Origin: Halorussus salinus
GTDB taxonomy: Archaea > Halobacteriota > Halobacteria > Halobacteriales > Haladaptataceae
Length of the DNA: 64,000 bases
Reading direction: 5' to 3'
NCBI RefSeq assembly: GCF_004765815.2
Contig: NZ_ML974128.1
Location: 625,077 to 689,076 of the forward strand
The notes beneath the pieces are model-generated. The model searched no databases. It was given only the letters and a program-made list of their open reading frames with translations, and had not been told where the DNA came from. Below are positions 17,624 to 23,912 of this stretch, in pieces. How positions within the stretch are numbered: the first letter of the stretch is position 1; the number at the start of each line of letters is the position of its first letter. The position numbers were made by a program, and so were the translations under genes.

Positions 17624-18412
17624 TTAAGTGTCGAGTCGTTCTCCGCAGTGCGGGCAGTACTCGCGGTCGCTTCCGGCGGCCTCGATGAACCCGGACGCGA
17701 GGATGCTCGCCGGGAGTGCGAACAGGCCGACGCCGAGCGTCGCGATGAGTGCACCGAGTGCTTTCCCGGCTGGCGTGACTGGGTAGACGTCGCCGTAGCC
17801 GACCGTGGTGAGGGTGGCGACGCCCCACCAGAGCGCGTCGAGGATGCTGGTGAACTTCTCGGGTTGGGCGTCGTGCTCGACGTAGTACATCAGGCTGGAC
17901 GCGACCAACAGGAGGACCGAGGTCGCGCTCAACGCGACGACTAGGTCTTCTTTCTTCTCGTGGATGACCGCGCCGAAGCGCGTGATGGAGTTCGAGTATT
18001 TCGTGAGCTTGAACAGTCGGAAGAACCGGAACAGCCGGAGTGCGCGGAGGACGCGCAGGTCGAACAGGAAGAATCCGACGAAGAACGGCAGGATAGCCAG
18101 CAGGTCGATGATGAGGTACGGCTGGAGCATGAATCGAAGGCGGCCCGTGATGGGGTGGCTGTAGTCGGGGTGGGTGGTGCAGGTAGCGACACGGGCGAGA
18201 TACTCCAGCGTGAAGACGGTGACTGAGAGGACTTCGAACGCGAAGAGGAGGTCGCCGTACTGGTCGTGGATTGTGGGGACGGTGGCGAGGATGACGGCGG
18301 CGACGTTGCCGATGATGAGGGTCATGATTGAGAGGTCGATGGTGCGGCCGAGGCGGCCGCCGTCGCCGACTTCGAAGATGTCGAATATGCGTCTGCGGAC
18401 GTGGTGGGGCAT
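17624..18412 (-). CDS. Voltage-gated potassium channel
   Basis: The 262-residue protein has a full Kv layout: S1 about 27-45, S2 55-73, S3 98-117, and S4 with positive residues every third position (R120, R123, R126, R129, R132, K135). S5 is about 156-178, the selectivity filter TVGYGD is at 203-208, and S6 is 216-244. A C-terminal CPHCGE (C253, C256) is half a zinc ribbon; two chains could share a zinc. KvAP-type archaeal channels are the nearest family. It lies between viral membrane genes. It would conduct K+ across the cell membrane when depolarised. Cellular K+ in haloarchaea is molar, so expression could change membrane potential or ion balance. Confidence 0.92.
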   Translation of the reverse strand: MPHHVRRRIFDIFEVGDGGRLGRTIDLSIMTLIIGNVAAVILATVPTIHDQYGDLLFAFEVLSVTVFTLEYLARVATCTTHPDYSHPITGRLRFMLQPYLIIDLLAILPFFVGFFLFDLRVLRALRLFRFFRLFKLTKYSNSITRFGAVIHEKKEDLVVALSATSVLLLVASSLMYYVEHDAQPEKFTSILDALWWGVATLTTVGYGDVYPVTPAGKALGALIATLGVGLFALPASILASGFIEAAGSDREYCPHCGERLDT

Positions 18413-18521
18413 ATCTATCCAGTCCTTAATCCATCTGTAAGTATTTGTCTACAGTTACTGGATGGTGTTCAACCATCTGGAGGAAGAAACTAATATAGGG
18501 TCGGGGTGTCTGGTGGTTGAT
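18413..18521. promoter_or_regulatory. Divergent promoter region, K+ channel / DUF457 gene
   Basis: The 109-base gap separates the channel (leftward) from the membrane hydrolase (rightward). AAACTAATATAGG at 18488-18500 is a TATA element about 28 bases before ATG 18522, so the rightward mRNA should be leaderless. Leftward, a CAAATACTT box lies about 37 bases before the channel start. Confidence 0.6.
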
Positions 18522-19010
18522 ATGCATCGAGAGGGCCATATCGGCGTCGGACTCCTCATCTACAGCATCCTCGCACTCCCACTCGTCCTCGCGGGCTTCC
18601 GCAAACTCGCCCTAGTCGGCGGTTTCGCCGTCGTCGGGCTGGCGATGCTCCCCGACCAAGACCAACGCGTCCCCGGTATCAAACACCGCGGGATCACCCA
18701 CACCGTCTGGTTCGCCCTCCTCATCGGCCTGCTTTTCGCCGCCGCTGGACTACTGGTCGGCCTCCAAGCAGGTTTACTGTCCGCGGTCGGGCTGACCGTG
18801 TATGGGTTCATGCTCGGTTGTACGGTCATTCTCTCGCACATCGCGGGCGACGTGATCACGCCGATGGGCGTCAAACCCTTTGCGCCGGTCTCGAACCAAA
18901 AGTACACGTATAGTGTCGCGAAGGCCGCGAACCCGATTGCGAACTATCTATTGCTCGCGCTTGGCGGCGCGGCGAGTCTCGGCGTCCTCGCCCTCGGCAC
19001 GGCAGTTTAA
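18522..19010 (+). CDS. Membrane-bound metal-dependent hydrolase (YdjM/DUF457-like)
   Basis: The 162-residue protein from ATG 18522 has about four membrane spans and the family motifs: MHREGHIGVG at the start, LPDQDQRVPGIKHRGITHT with conserved Asp/His, and SHIAGDVITPMGVKPF. These His/Asp residues probably bind metal near the membrane surface. Family members are poorly characterised, and are often near phage or LexA-controlled genes in bacteria. The start is chosen for the TATA element about 28 bases upstream; an in-frame codon at 18462 would precede it. Confidence 0.85.
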   Translation: MHREGHIGVGLLIYSILALPLVLAGFRKLALVGGFAVVGLAMLPDQDQRVPGIKHRGITHTVWFALLIGLLFAAAGLLVGLQAGLLSAVGLTVYGFMLGCTVILSHIAGDVITPMGVKPFAPVSNQKYTYSVAKAANPIANYLLLALGGAASLGVLALGTAV

Positions 19011-19127
19011 CACTGGGGTTGTACGTACAGCCGACCACAGCGCCGAGGTCCCGCCGTCTACTACTGGTCGCATGCCGGGTTCACGTCCACCGGCCCGTTA
19101 AGACACCGGCTAAGGAGTTGTGGGGAG

Positions 19128-19295
19128 CTACCAGACGCCGAACGCTTTTGTGGCGAGTGCACCGACCACCATGAGAAGGAGGAGGTCGAGGAGTGCGAGT
19201 TCACCGTCGCGTGATGCGCCGAGGAGGCTGGCGGTGAGACTGTTACGGGCACGGCCGAGGACAATATTCCAGCCACGGTCGTTGTCGCTTCCCAT
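19128..19295 (-). CDS. Small membrane protein (55 aa)
   Basis: A 55-residue frame from ATG 19295 has a polar N-terminal half (MGSDNDRGWNIVLGRARNSL) and one C-terminal membrane span (LALLDLLLLMVVGALATKAFGVW). GAATATAAATAC at 19315-19326 provides a TATA element about 25 bases before the start. The longer frame from 19328 would include the promoter, so the shorter start is preferred. Function unknown. Confidence 0.6.
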   Translation of the reverse strand: MGSDNDRGWNIVLGRARNSLTASLLGASRDGELALLDLLLLMVVGALATKAFGVW

Positions 19296-19350
19296 ACCCC
19301 GAGCATATTTGTAGGAATATAAATACATTACGTTTTTTGAGGGTATTGAG

Positions 19351-19518
19351 CTATTGTTTCGCGGCGAGGTAGGCGATGGTGATGACGCCCGCGACTAGCA
19401 TGCCGATAGGGCTGGCGGTCTGGATGTTGAGTCCGGCCGATACCATCGTCTTGGTCGCGTAGTTACCTACGACGGCGAATGCGATGACTACTGCGAGTAG
19501 GGTAGTGAGTGCGGACAT
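19351..19518 (-). CDS. Small membrane protein (55 aa), two spans
   Basis: A 55-residue frame from ATG 19518 reads MSALTTLLAVVIAFAVVG, a short loop, then PIGMLVAGVITIAYLAAKQ, so two membrane spans. GTATACATAAAA at 19540-19551 is a TATA element about 25 bases upstream, suggesting a leaderless mRNA. It is a neighbour of another 55-residue membrane protein transcribed in the same direction. No family recognised. Confidence 0.6.
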   Translation of the reverse strand: MSALTTLLAVVIAFAVVGNYATKTMVSAGLNIQTASPIGMLVAGVITIAYLAAKQ

Positions 19519-19796
19519 AAGCAAGAGTGATTAGAACGTATACATAAAACCCCACCCTTCAATGGATGGACTATTTGTGTACTGGATGTATGTTGGAACG
19601 GTCAGAAGTCTCGATCATGCTCACCTCCTCTTTTAAATGGTTAGCGACTGGTTTCTTGTCTGTCATCAGACGCACGCGTGCGCGTGGACCTTTGGCCAGA
19701 ACCCCCCACCCCCTCGAAATTGGCTATTCTAGAATCGCAGGACAGGATTAATGTATGGGGTTAATTTTTTTGATTTGTTGGGCCGAATCCTGTCCT
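19519..19796. promoter_or_regulatory. Palindrome-rich control region with 11-bp inverted repeat
   Basis: This 278-base AT-richer gap contains no convincing gene. It holds the palindromes CGCACGCGTGCG (19671-19682) and ATTCTAGAAT (19726-19735). It also holds a perfect inverted repeat, AGGACAGGATT at 19739-19749 and AATCCTGTCCT at 19786-19796. The second arm abuts ATG 19797, and a T-rich TATA-like TTAATTTTTT (19761-19770) lies between the arms. This looks like an operator bracketing a promoter. Confidence 0.6.
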
Positions 19797-20063
19797 ATGA
19801 GTTTGAGAACAAACCTTGGAGATGGGGAGGTGGCCGTCCTCATGCTCCTCCTTGGAATCGGCGTATCAGTATATTCCCCACCACTCGGCGAACTCATCTT
19901 CGAAATCGGAGTCGCGATGAATCTCGGCATCCCGGATGCCGCAACATATCTGCCCGACATCGCAGAACTACGGTCACAGGGCGAGATATTCAAAACGATC
20001 AGCACGTACCTCTTCATGTGTGTTGCAGGGGTCAGCATAGTCCGGGTTTTGGAGAAGAACTAA
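19797..20063 (+). CDS. Membrane protein (88 aa), two spans
   Basis: From ATG 19797 the protein has two hydrophobic segments, VAVLMLLLGIGVSVYSPPL and ISTYLFMCVAGVSIVRVL, with a polar middle. An upstream in-frame ATG at 19755 would place the promoter and one repeat arm inside the gene, so 19797 is preferred. Its start directly follows the inverted repeat, suggesting direct repression. Function unknown; it could belong to the accessory membrane set with the K+ channel. Confidence 0.55.
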   Translation: MSLRTNLGDGEVAVLMLLLGIGVSVYSPPLGELIFEIGVAMNLGIPDAATYLPDIAELRSQGEIFKTISTYLFMCVAGVSIVRVLEKN

Positions 20064-20112
20064 CTCTGACACCCGGATGACGGGGACAAAGAAGACCCCC
20101 CGACGCAGAAAG

Positions 20113-20478
20113 CTATCCGTTGAACGGCCACTTGTCGTATCGATTCAAGAGTAATGCAGCCACGAAGACAAGCCCGGCGGCCTCGAGGGGCGCGTCCTCC
20201 ACAAGGTGTTTGACCGGCCTGTGTCTCGGGTTGTGGTCGTCAAGATGAACCTTCCAGCAGTCCTCGTACTCGATGACGTGCACACTGTCCTCGGGTTCGT
20301 CGTCCCGGTACGAGCGGAGGGCACCATCTTCTTGAAGTTCGTTCGCTGGTGCGTGTTCTTCGAAGTACTCGGGTAGTTCGGGGACCTCGTCTTTTGGAAT
20401 CGTGACCTTCTCGGTCTCGCCAGTCTTCAGTTGGGCGATGTACTCGTCGAAAGTCGAGGAGTCGTTGGACCAGACCAT
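20113..20478 (-). CDS. Hypothetical protein with C-terminal membrane span
   Basis: The protein of 121 residues from ATG 20478 is mostly acidic and soluble (STFDEYIAQLKTGETEKVTIPKDE) and ends with a hydrophobic segment (LEAAGLVFVAALLLNRYDKW). A GTG at 20490 would add four residues; the TATA-like GTTTTACT about 25 bases upstream favours ATG 20478. A tail-anchored inner-face membrane protein is a reasonable reading. No family recognised. Confidence 0.55.
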   Translation of the reverse strand: MVWSNDSSTFDEYIAQLKTGETEKVTIPKDEVPELPEYFEEHAPANELQEDGALRSYRDDEPEDSVHVIEYEDCWKVHLDDHNPRHRPVKHLVEDAPLEAAGLVFVAALLLNRYDKWPFNG

Positions 20479-20586
20479 GAGAGTAGCCACTCACGACCAC
20501 GAGTAAAACCTGTCTGTTCTAATACCAGTCTTTCTACCACGCCGGGTTTAAAAGAGAATCGTCGATGCCATCCCCCTGCATACCAG

Positions 20587-21189
20587 CTACACCTGTTCGA
20601 GCAACTGGTCACGCGCCGTCTTCACGCGCTCGAACGCCGTCTGGCTCCCACCGTGGTCGGGATGCGCGGCTTGGACCTGCTGGCGGAACGCCTCACGGAC
20701 CTCGCTGGGGTCCGGGTCGGGGGCGACGCCGAGAATCTCGTGGGGCGGTTCCTGCGCGACGACCGCGTCGGACTCGTCGCCGCTGGGGAGCCGGGCGTTC
20801 GCGAATTCGGACTCGCCGGTGACGACAGGGCGCTGGTTCATCTTCCGTTTCTCCCGGATGTAGAGATACAGGCTCCGGATGTTGTCCCGCAGCCGGGTGT
20901 AGGCGTCGCACGCCGCCGCGTACTGGTCATCGTTCATCGTCCAGCGGACGACCGCGCCCGGATCATCCGGCCGCGCGTTCGCATACGGATACCGCGGGTT
21001 CTGCTTTTGGTGCTCGGCGTCGGTCGAGAGCCGCCAGTCGTCCACGCCGACGCGGTCGAGCTCGCTGGCGAGGTCGTCGATAGACTGGCGGAGCCCGGTG
21101 TCGAACCGGTTGTTCCGCTCGCGGTCGCCCGGCTGGGTGCGGTCGAAGCCCGGCGGCCAGTCCAGCCGGGAGTGCTGGCGTTGAGTCAT
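20587..21189 (-). CDS. J-domain protein
   Basis: This 200-residue protein starts at ATG 21189, five bases after GGGAGG, so a ribosome site decides the start over upstream ATG 21216. The last 50 residues are a J domain: EILGVAPDPDPSEVREAF, the HPD motif in AAHPDHGG, and a closing helix (AFERVKTARDQLL). J domains stimulate Hsp70 ATPase. The first 145 residues are charged and helical without a known domain (DAYTRLRDNIRSLYLYIREKRK). It is the last gene of a leftward early operon. It probably redirects host DnaK for replication or assembly, as other viral J proteins do. Confidence 0.85.
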   Translation of the reverse strand: MTQRQHSRLDWPPGFDRTQPGDRERNNRFDTGLRQSIDDLASELDRVGVDDWRLSTDAEHQKQNPRYPYANARPDDPGAVVRWTMNDDQYAAACDAYTRLRDNIRSLYLYIREKRKMNQRPVVTGESEFANARLPSGDESDAVVAQEPPHEILGVAPDPDPSEVREAFRQQVQAAHPDHGGSQTAFERVKTARDQLLEQV

Positions 21190-21362
21190 GGTCCTCCCGT
21201 GAAGCAGGTGTCGCACGCTGGATTAAAATCTGGGTCGAATCGCGTCGTCGAGAACACGGTCTCCTCGGCGAGAGTCCGTCCACAGACCGTGCTCTCACCG
21301 TCCTCGACCCTGTGGACGACTTGTTCGCCCTCGAACCGGAGGTAGGGATCTTGCTCAGGCAT
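21186..21362 (-). CDS. Small zinc-ribbon protein
   Basis: The 58-residue protein from ATG 21362 carries a Cys in VCGRTL and a CDTC pair (PACDTCFTGG), a possible zinc site with only three or four ligands. It overlaps the J-domain gene by four bases and the HTH gene by eight bases, so the three form a coupled unit. Such minimal zinc proteins are common in haloarchaeal virus early regions; the target is unknown. Confidence 0.65.
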   Translation of the reverse strand: MPEQDPYLRFEGEQVVHRVEDGESTVCGRTLAEETVFSTTRFDPDFNPACDTCFTGGP

Positions 21363-21579
21363 CGCGCTCACCATCCGCGCGAGGGTCATCGACGAGTTCG
21401 TAGAGTCCTTCGTAGACTTTTCGGGCGTTGCCGTGTTCGACGAAGCGGCCGAGTCGGTCGCGGACGTACTGGAGGCTGTAGCCGGTTTCGTCGGCGGCGT
21501 AGGGTGCGGTGACGCGGCCGTCGCGGAGCATGTCGAGGAGTGCTTCGTCGGCTGGTCCGAGGTCGTCTTTGTCGAGCAT
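21355..21579 (-). CDS. Winged-helix DNA-binding protein
   Basis: From ATG 21579 the 74-residue protein reads as one winged-helix unit: LGPADEALLDMLRDGRVTA, a recognition-helix-like ETGYSLQYVRDRLGRFVEHG, and a wing (ARKVYEGLYELVDD). It heads the leftward operon facing a divergent promoter with repeated CCTTANNCC. That arrangement is typical of a lysogeny repressor or Cro-like protein. An upstream ATG at 21609 is possible but would lie on top of the TATA-like element. Confidence 0.75.
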   Translation of the reverse strand: MLDKDDLGPADEALLDMLRDGRVTAPYAADETGYSLQYVRDRLGRFVEHGNARKVYEGLYELVDDPRADGERDA

Positions 21580-21609
21580 CGGTTGGTGGGTTGCTGTTGT
21601 AGCGCCCAT

Positions 21610-21675
21610 ACCTTAATCCACAGTGTCGTAGGACTTAGGCCTTACCCCATAATCCTTAGACCCTAAGGGTTAAGT
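21610..21675. promoter_or_regulatory. Divergent early promoter with CCTTANNCC repeats
   Basis: Three copies of CCTTANNCC lie at 21611-21619, 21640-21648 and 21654-21662. CCTTAG at 21654-21659 also forms a dyad with CTAAGG at 21663-21668. GGATTAAGG (complement of the first copy) sits about 36 bases before the leftward start at 21579. GGGTTAAGTA at 21667-21676 is the rightward TATA element, which puts transcription start near 21700. This is the best candidate for the virus lysis-lysogeny operator. Confidence 0.65.
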
Positions 21676-21702
21676 AGTCGGGGTTAGTACTATCAGGTAA
21701 GG

Positions 21703-21776
21703 AGCGCGGGACACCGGTCAGAAGTTGGCCGGGGCGTGCGACAACACGCCCGACCGCGCTTCACCCAAGGTGAAGC
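21703..21776 (+). ncRNA. Structured leader RNA: three-way junction plus hairpin
   Basis: The RNA starts just after the predicted transcription start. P1 AGCGCGG (21703-21709) pairs with CCGCGCT (21754-21760). P2 CCGGTC (21714-21719) pairs with GGCCGG (21727-21732). P3 GGCGTG (21733-21738) pairs with CACGCC (21745-21750). A separate 8-bp hairpin GCTTCACC / GGTGAAGC (21758-21776) shares three bases with the P1 strand, so the two may compete. It precedes the early operon; switch, attenuator or stable small RNA are all possible. Confidence 0.6.
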
Positions 21777-21830
21777 ACCCATGAATTCGACTCGACCCGA
21801 CAAGAACGCATCGACTCGCGGAGGCCACCA

Positions 21831-22019
21831 ATGACGTGTAAAGACTGTGGCGCGCGCTGCATCGGCGAGCGCTGCCAGCACTGCGAACGCTTCCAGCGCC
21901 GGCAAAACGAAGACGACCCGCTCGGCGACCACGACTACTACGACTGCCCCGAGTGCGGCGGCATCACGTCCGGCCGCGGCGTGACCTGCGCCGACTGCCG
22001 CCGAGGAGGCGACGACTGA
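21831..22019 (+). CDS. Small protein with four CxxC zinc motifs
   Basis: The 62-residue protein has MTCKDCGARCIGERCQHC and later CPECGG and CADCRR, which gives two zinc-ribbon-like modules. GGAGG lies ten bases before ATG 21831. It is the first gene of the rightward early operon and overlaps the next start. Likely binds nucleic acid or a protein partner; no specific family is recognised. Confidence 0.75.
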   Translation: MTCKDCGARCIGERCQHCERFQRRQNEDDPLGDHDYYDCPECGGITSGRGVTCADCRRGGDD

Positions 22020-22180
22020 TGCCCACCACGACCAAAGTCCGGCCGGAAGACGGCGCTATCGAATGCCGCGGCTGCGGCAGCGTGGTCGCGACCTACCCCC
22101 AGACCGCCAGCCAGCCCCCGAGAAAAGCGCGCAAGGCGGCCGCGATGGACGCCCGGTACTGCGAGGAGGTTGAGGACTGA
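22019..22180 (+). CDS. Small zinc-binding protein (53 aa)
   Basis: The 53-residue protein starts at ATG 22019 (TGATG overlap) and contains ECRGCGSVVATY, then a basic stretch and a final Cys in RYCEEVED. Too small for more than one metal site. It is coupled to both neighbours by overlap. Function unknown. Confidence 0.65.
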   Translation: MPTTTKVRPEDGAIECRGCGSVVATYPQTASQPPRKARKAAAMDARYCEEVED

Positions 22181-22491
22181 TGGCGGTCTCGACCACTGGC
22201 GACGCCGCCACGGTTGACGCTCGTGACCGGCGGGCGGCCGAAGAAGCGATGACCGTCACGCCGTTCGGTCCTGCGATGTTCGAGGTGTATACGACTGACT
22301 CGGTCTACCGAGTGGACATCCGGGACGGTCGCTGCACGTGTGACGACTACCGCCACCGCGAACCCGACGGTGGCTGCAAACACATCCGGCGCGTCCTGTT
22401 CGCTATCGGCGCTCGCGACATCCCGGCCGGGGTGGACGTGGACTACGTCCTCCGGACGCGCCCCGCCGTCACCGAGGGAGGTGAGCGGTGA
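22180..22491 (+). CDS. SWIM zinc-finger protein
   Basis: The 103-residue protein carries the SWIM pattern C-x-C-x(n)-C-x-H in CTCDDYRHREPDGGCKHIRR (residues 51-70), preceded by a strand YRVDIRDGR. SWIM domains bind DNA or proteins, and haloarchaeal genomes and viruses carry many short ones. It overlaps genes on both sides and belongs to the rightward early operon. Confidence 0.85.
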   Translation: MAVSTTGDAATVDARDRRAAEEAMTVTPFGPAMFEVYTTDSVYRVDIRDGRCTCDDYRHREPDGGCKHIRRVLFAIGARDIPAGVDVDYVLRTRPAVTEGGER

Positions 22492-22922
22492 TGGCGCGAC
22501 GCCACCCGCGGTCCCGGCGGCGACAGACCCACCTCGAATCAGACCTCGCCACCGAGTTCGACGCGACCGTCCTCCACAACAAGGTCTACGAGGATATCGG
22601 TGGGGACGACGAGCTCGCCAAGTACTGTGACGCGCTTGCCGCCGCTGAAGACGCACGCGACATCCACGAAGGCCCGGACGGCCGCTCCGAGCGATGGGAG
22701 TCGATGGATGACGCCTGCCAGCGATTCGAAGCCGAGTCTCGAAGGCGGGCGCGGGAAGTCGCCGCGGAAGCATGCGCGACCATCATCGACGAGGGCGACG
22801 AGTGGACGGATGTCTGGGACGACGCGGATATCGAGGAGACCCAGCAGGAAGCCCGCGAGTGGCTGGCCGAGAACACCGAGACGGCTGACCGACTCGGCCT
22901 CCCCGAGGAGGTGGACGGCTGA
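22491..22922 (+). CDS. Hypothetical early protein, helical and acidic
   Basis: The 143-residue protein from ATG 22491 starts with a basic segment (ARRHPRSRRRQTH) and then turns acidic and helical (YCDALAAAEDARD, RRAREVAAEACATIIDEGDEW). No known domain is visible. It overlaps neighbours by one base and is translated with the SWIM protein. Confidence 0.6.
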   Translation: MARRHPRSRRRQTHLESDLATEFDATVLHNKVYEDIGGDDELAKYCDALAAAEDARDIHEGPDGRSERWESMDDACQRFEAESRRRAREVAAEACATIIDEGDEWTDVWDDADIEETQQEAREWLAENTETADRLGLPEEVDG

Positions 22923-23173
22923 TGGTGGTCTACCTCCGTATAGACGGTCTCGACACCGGCGAGTCCATCGATGAGGACGTTCGCGAAGCGGCGAACAGCG
23001 CGTTCGTCGACCTCCGCCTACAAGGCTACGATGTGGACGGCGTCGTCCCGGTCTTCCGCCCCGAGCGCGACCCCCGCGTGCTGGAGACGGCCATGGTGTA
23101 CGCGCATCGCGAGGAGACCCGCGACGACGCGGTCGCCGAAACCCTCAAAACCATCCGTAAAAAACACTGTTAA
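22922..23173 (+). CDS. Hypothetical early protein (83 aa)
   Basis: The protein has alternating strand and helix segments: VVYLRIDGLDTGE, a helix with VREAANSAFVDLRLQGYDVDG, and a closing helix DDAVAETLKTIRKKHC. It ends the early operon; the next gene has its own promoter 25 bases on. No family recognised. Confidence 0.6.
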   Translation: MVVYLRIDGLDTGESIDEDVREAANSAFVDLRLQGYDVDGVVPVFRPERDPRVLETAMVYAHREETRDDAVAETLKTIRKKHC

Positions 23174-23178
23174 AAACC
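23169..23178 (+). promoter_or_regulatory. Promoter of the CHAT cargo module
   Basis: GTTAAAAACC at 23169-23178 is an A-rich TATA element centred about 25 bases before ATG 23199. Position and distance predict a leaderless transcript. It shows the downstream pair is not simply an extension of the early operon. Confidence 0.55.
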
Positions 23179-23198
23179 CTAATTGATTCACCTTAACA

Positions 23199-23912
23199 AT
23201 GACAAGAACTGACGGAGATTTTTTCCGCGGTGGAGACGACCCGAACCGCAACGAGCAACTGAAGAACTTCCTCCGCGACCTCAAAACGAGCGGCGGAAGC
23301 ATTCTCGTCACCGGGAAAATAAGCAACTCAATTGCACAGAAACAAATGCAGAAGGCGTTCGGGGCAGACGACCGAAAACGCATCCTCGGACTCTCCTCAA
23401 CAGTGCCGGAAGAGTCCCCGACAGACTGCCTCCCCGACGGCACCACGCCCACCGATCCGGGCGTCCGCGTGGTGGTTGATCGCCGCGACTCACTCCGGTC
23501 TGCTACATCAGTCCCAGACGACGCTCCTTCACCAACGAACCACTACTTGGAGCTGATGCAATATCGTCACGCCATCGAAGACGAGATCAGCGGCCTCGAC
23601 GATAGATTCGACCTCGTGCCGGGCGATCTCCGAGTCGTCATCAACAGCCTCGACGGACTCCTCGACGACACCGACCGGACGACCGTCCGCGGATTCGTGC
23701 GCGGCATCTCACGATTCGTTCGAGACGCTGACGGGATCACCTATTTCCACCTCCGACACCCCGATTCGTCGGATATCGCGCAATTTTTCGGCGAGATTGT
23801 GGACGCACGGATCGAGTTGCGGTACGGCACCCACGAGGAACTCCGGCCCGAGGAGCGCTGGCATGTCCCGCACTTAGACTTAACGTCGGATTGGACCCGG
23901 TTGCTCCGATGA
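23199..23912 (+). CDS. RecA/KaiC-like protein with degenerate P-loop, partner of CHAT protease
   Basis: The 237-residue protein has an N-terminal strand-loop-helix GGSILVTGKISNSIAQKQM in the place of a Walker A motif, but GKT/S is replaced by an Ile-Ser-Asn-Ser sequence, so ATP binding is doubtful. A later strand RVVINSLDGLLDD resembles a Walker B position, and a helix-strand unit FVRGISRFVRDADGITYFHL follows. The gross order resembles RecA/KaiC family ATPases and haloarchaeal proteins of the DUF7504 type, as I recall them. Its stop overlaps the CHAT start (ATGA at 23909-23912), so the two are made together. It may sense or scaffold the protease. Confidence 0.65.
   Translation: MTRTDGDFFRGGDDPNRNEQLKNFLRDLKTSGGSILVTGKISNSIAQKQMQKAFGADDRKRILGLSSTVPEESPTDCLPDGTTPTDPGVRVVVDRRDSLRSATSVPDDAPSPTNHYLELMQYRHAIEDEISGLDDRFDLVPGDLRVVINSLDGLLDDTDRTTVRGFVRGISRFVRDADGITYFHLRHPDSSDIAQFFGEIVDARIELRYGTHEELRPEERWHVPHLDLTSDWTRLLR

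Noticed and set aside
21781-21834. A 17-codon minigene between the structured RNA and the first early gene, with stop overlapping the next ATG
   Set aside because: Too short to judge and no ribosome site; it may be a leader peptide, but chance is as likely.
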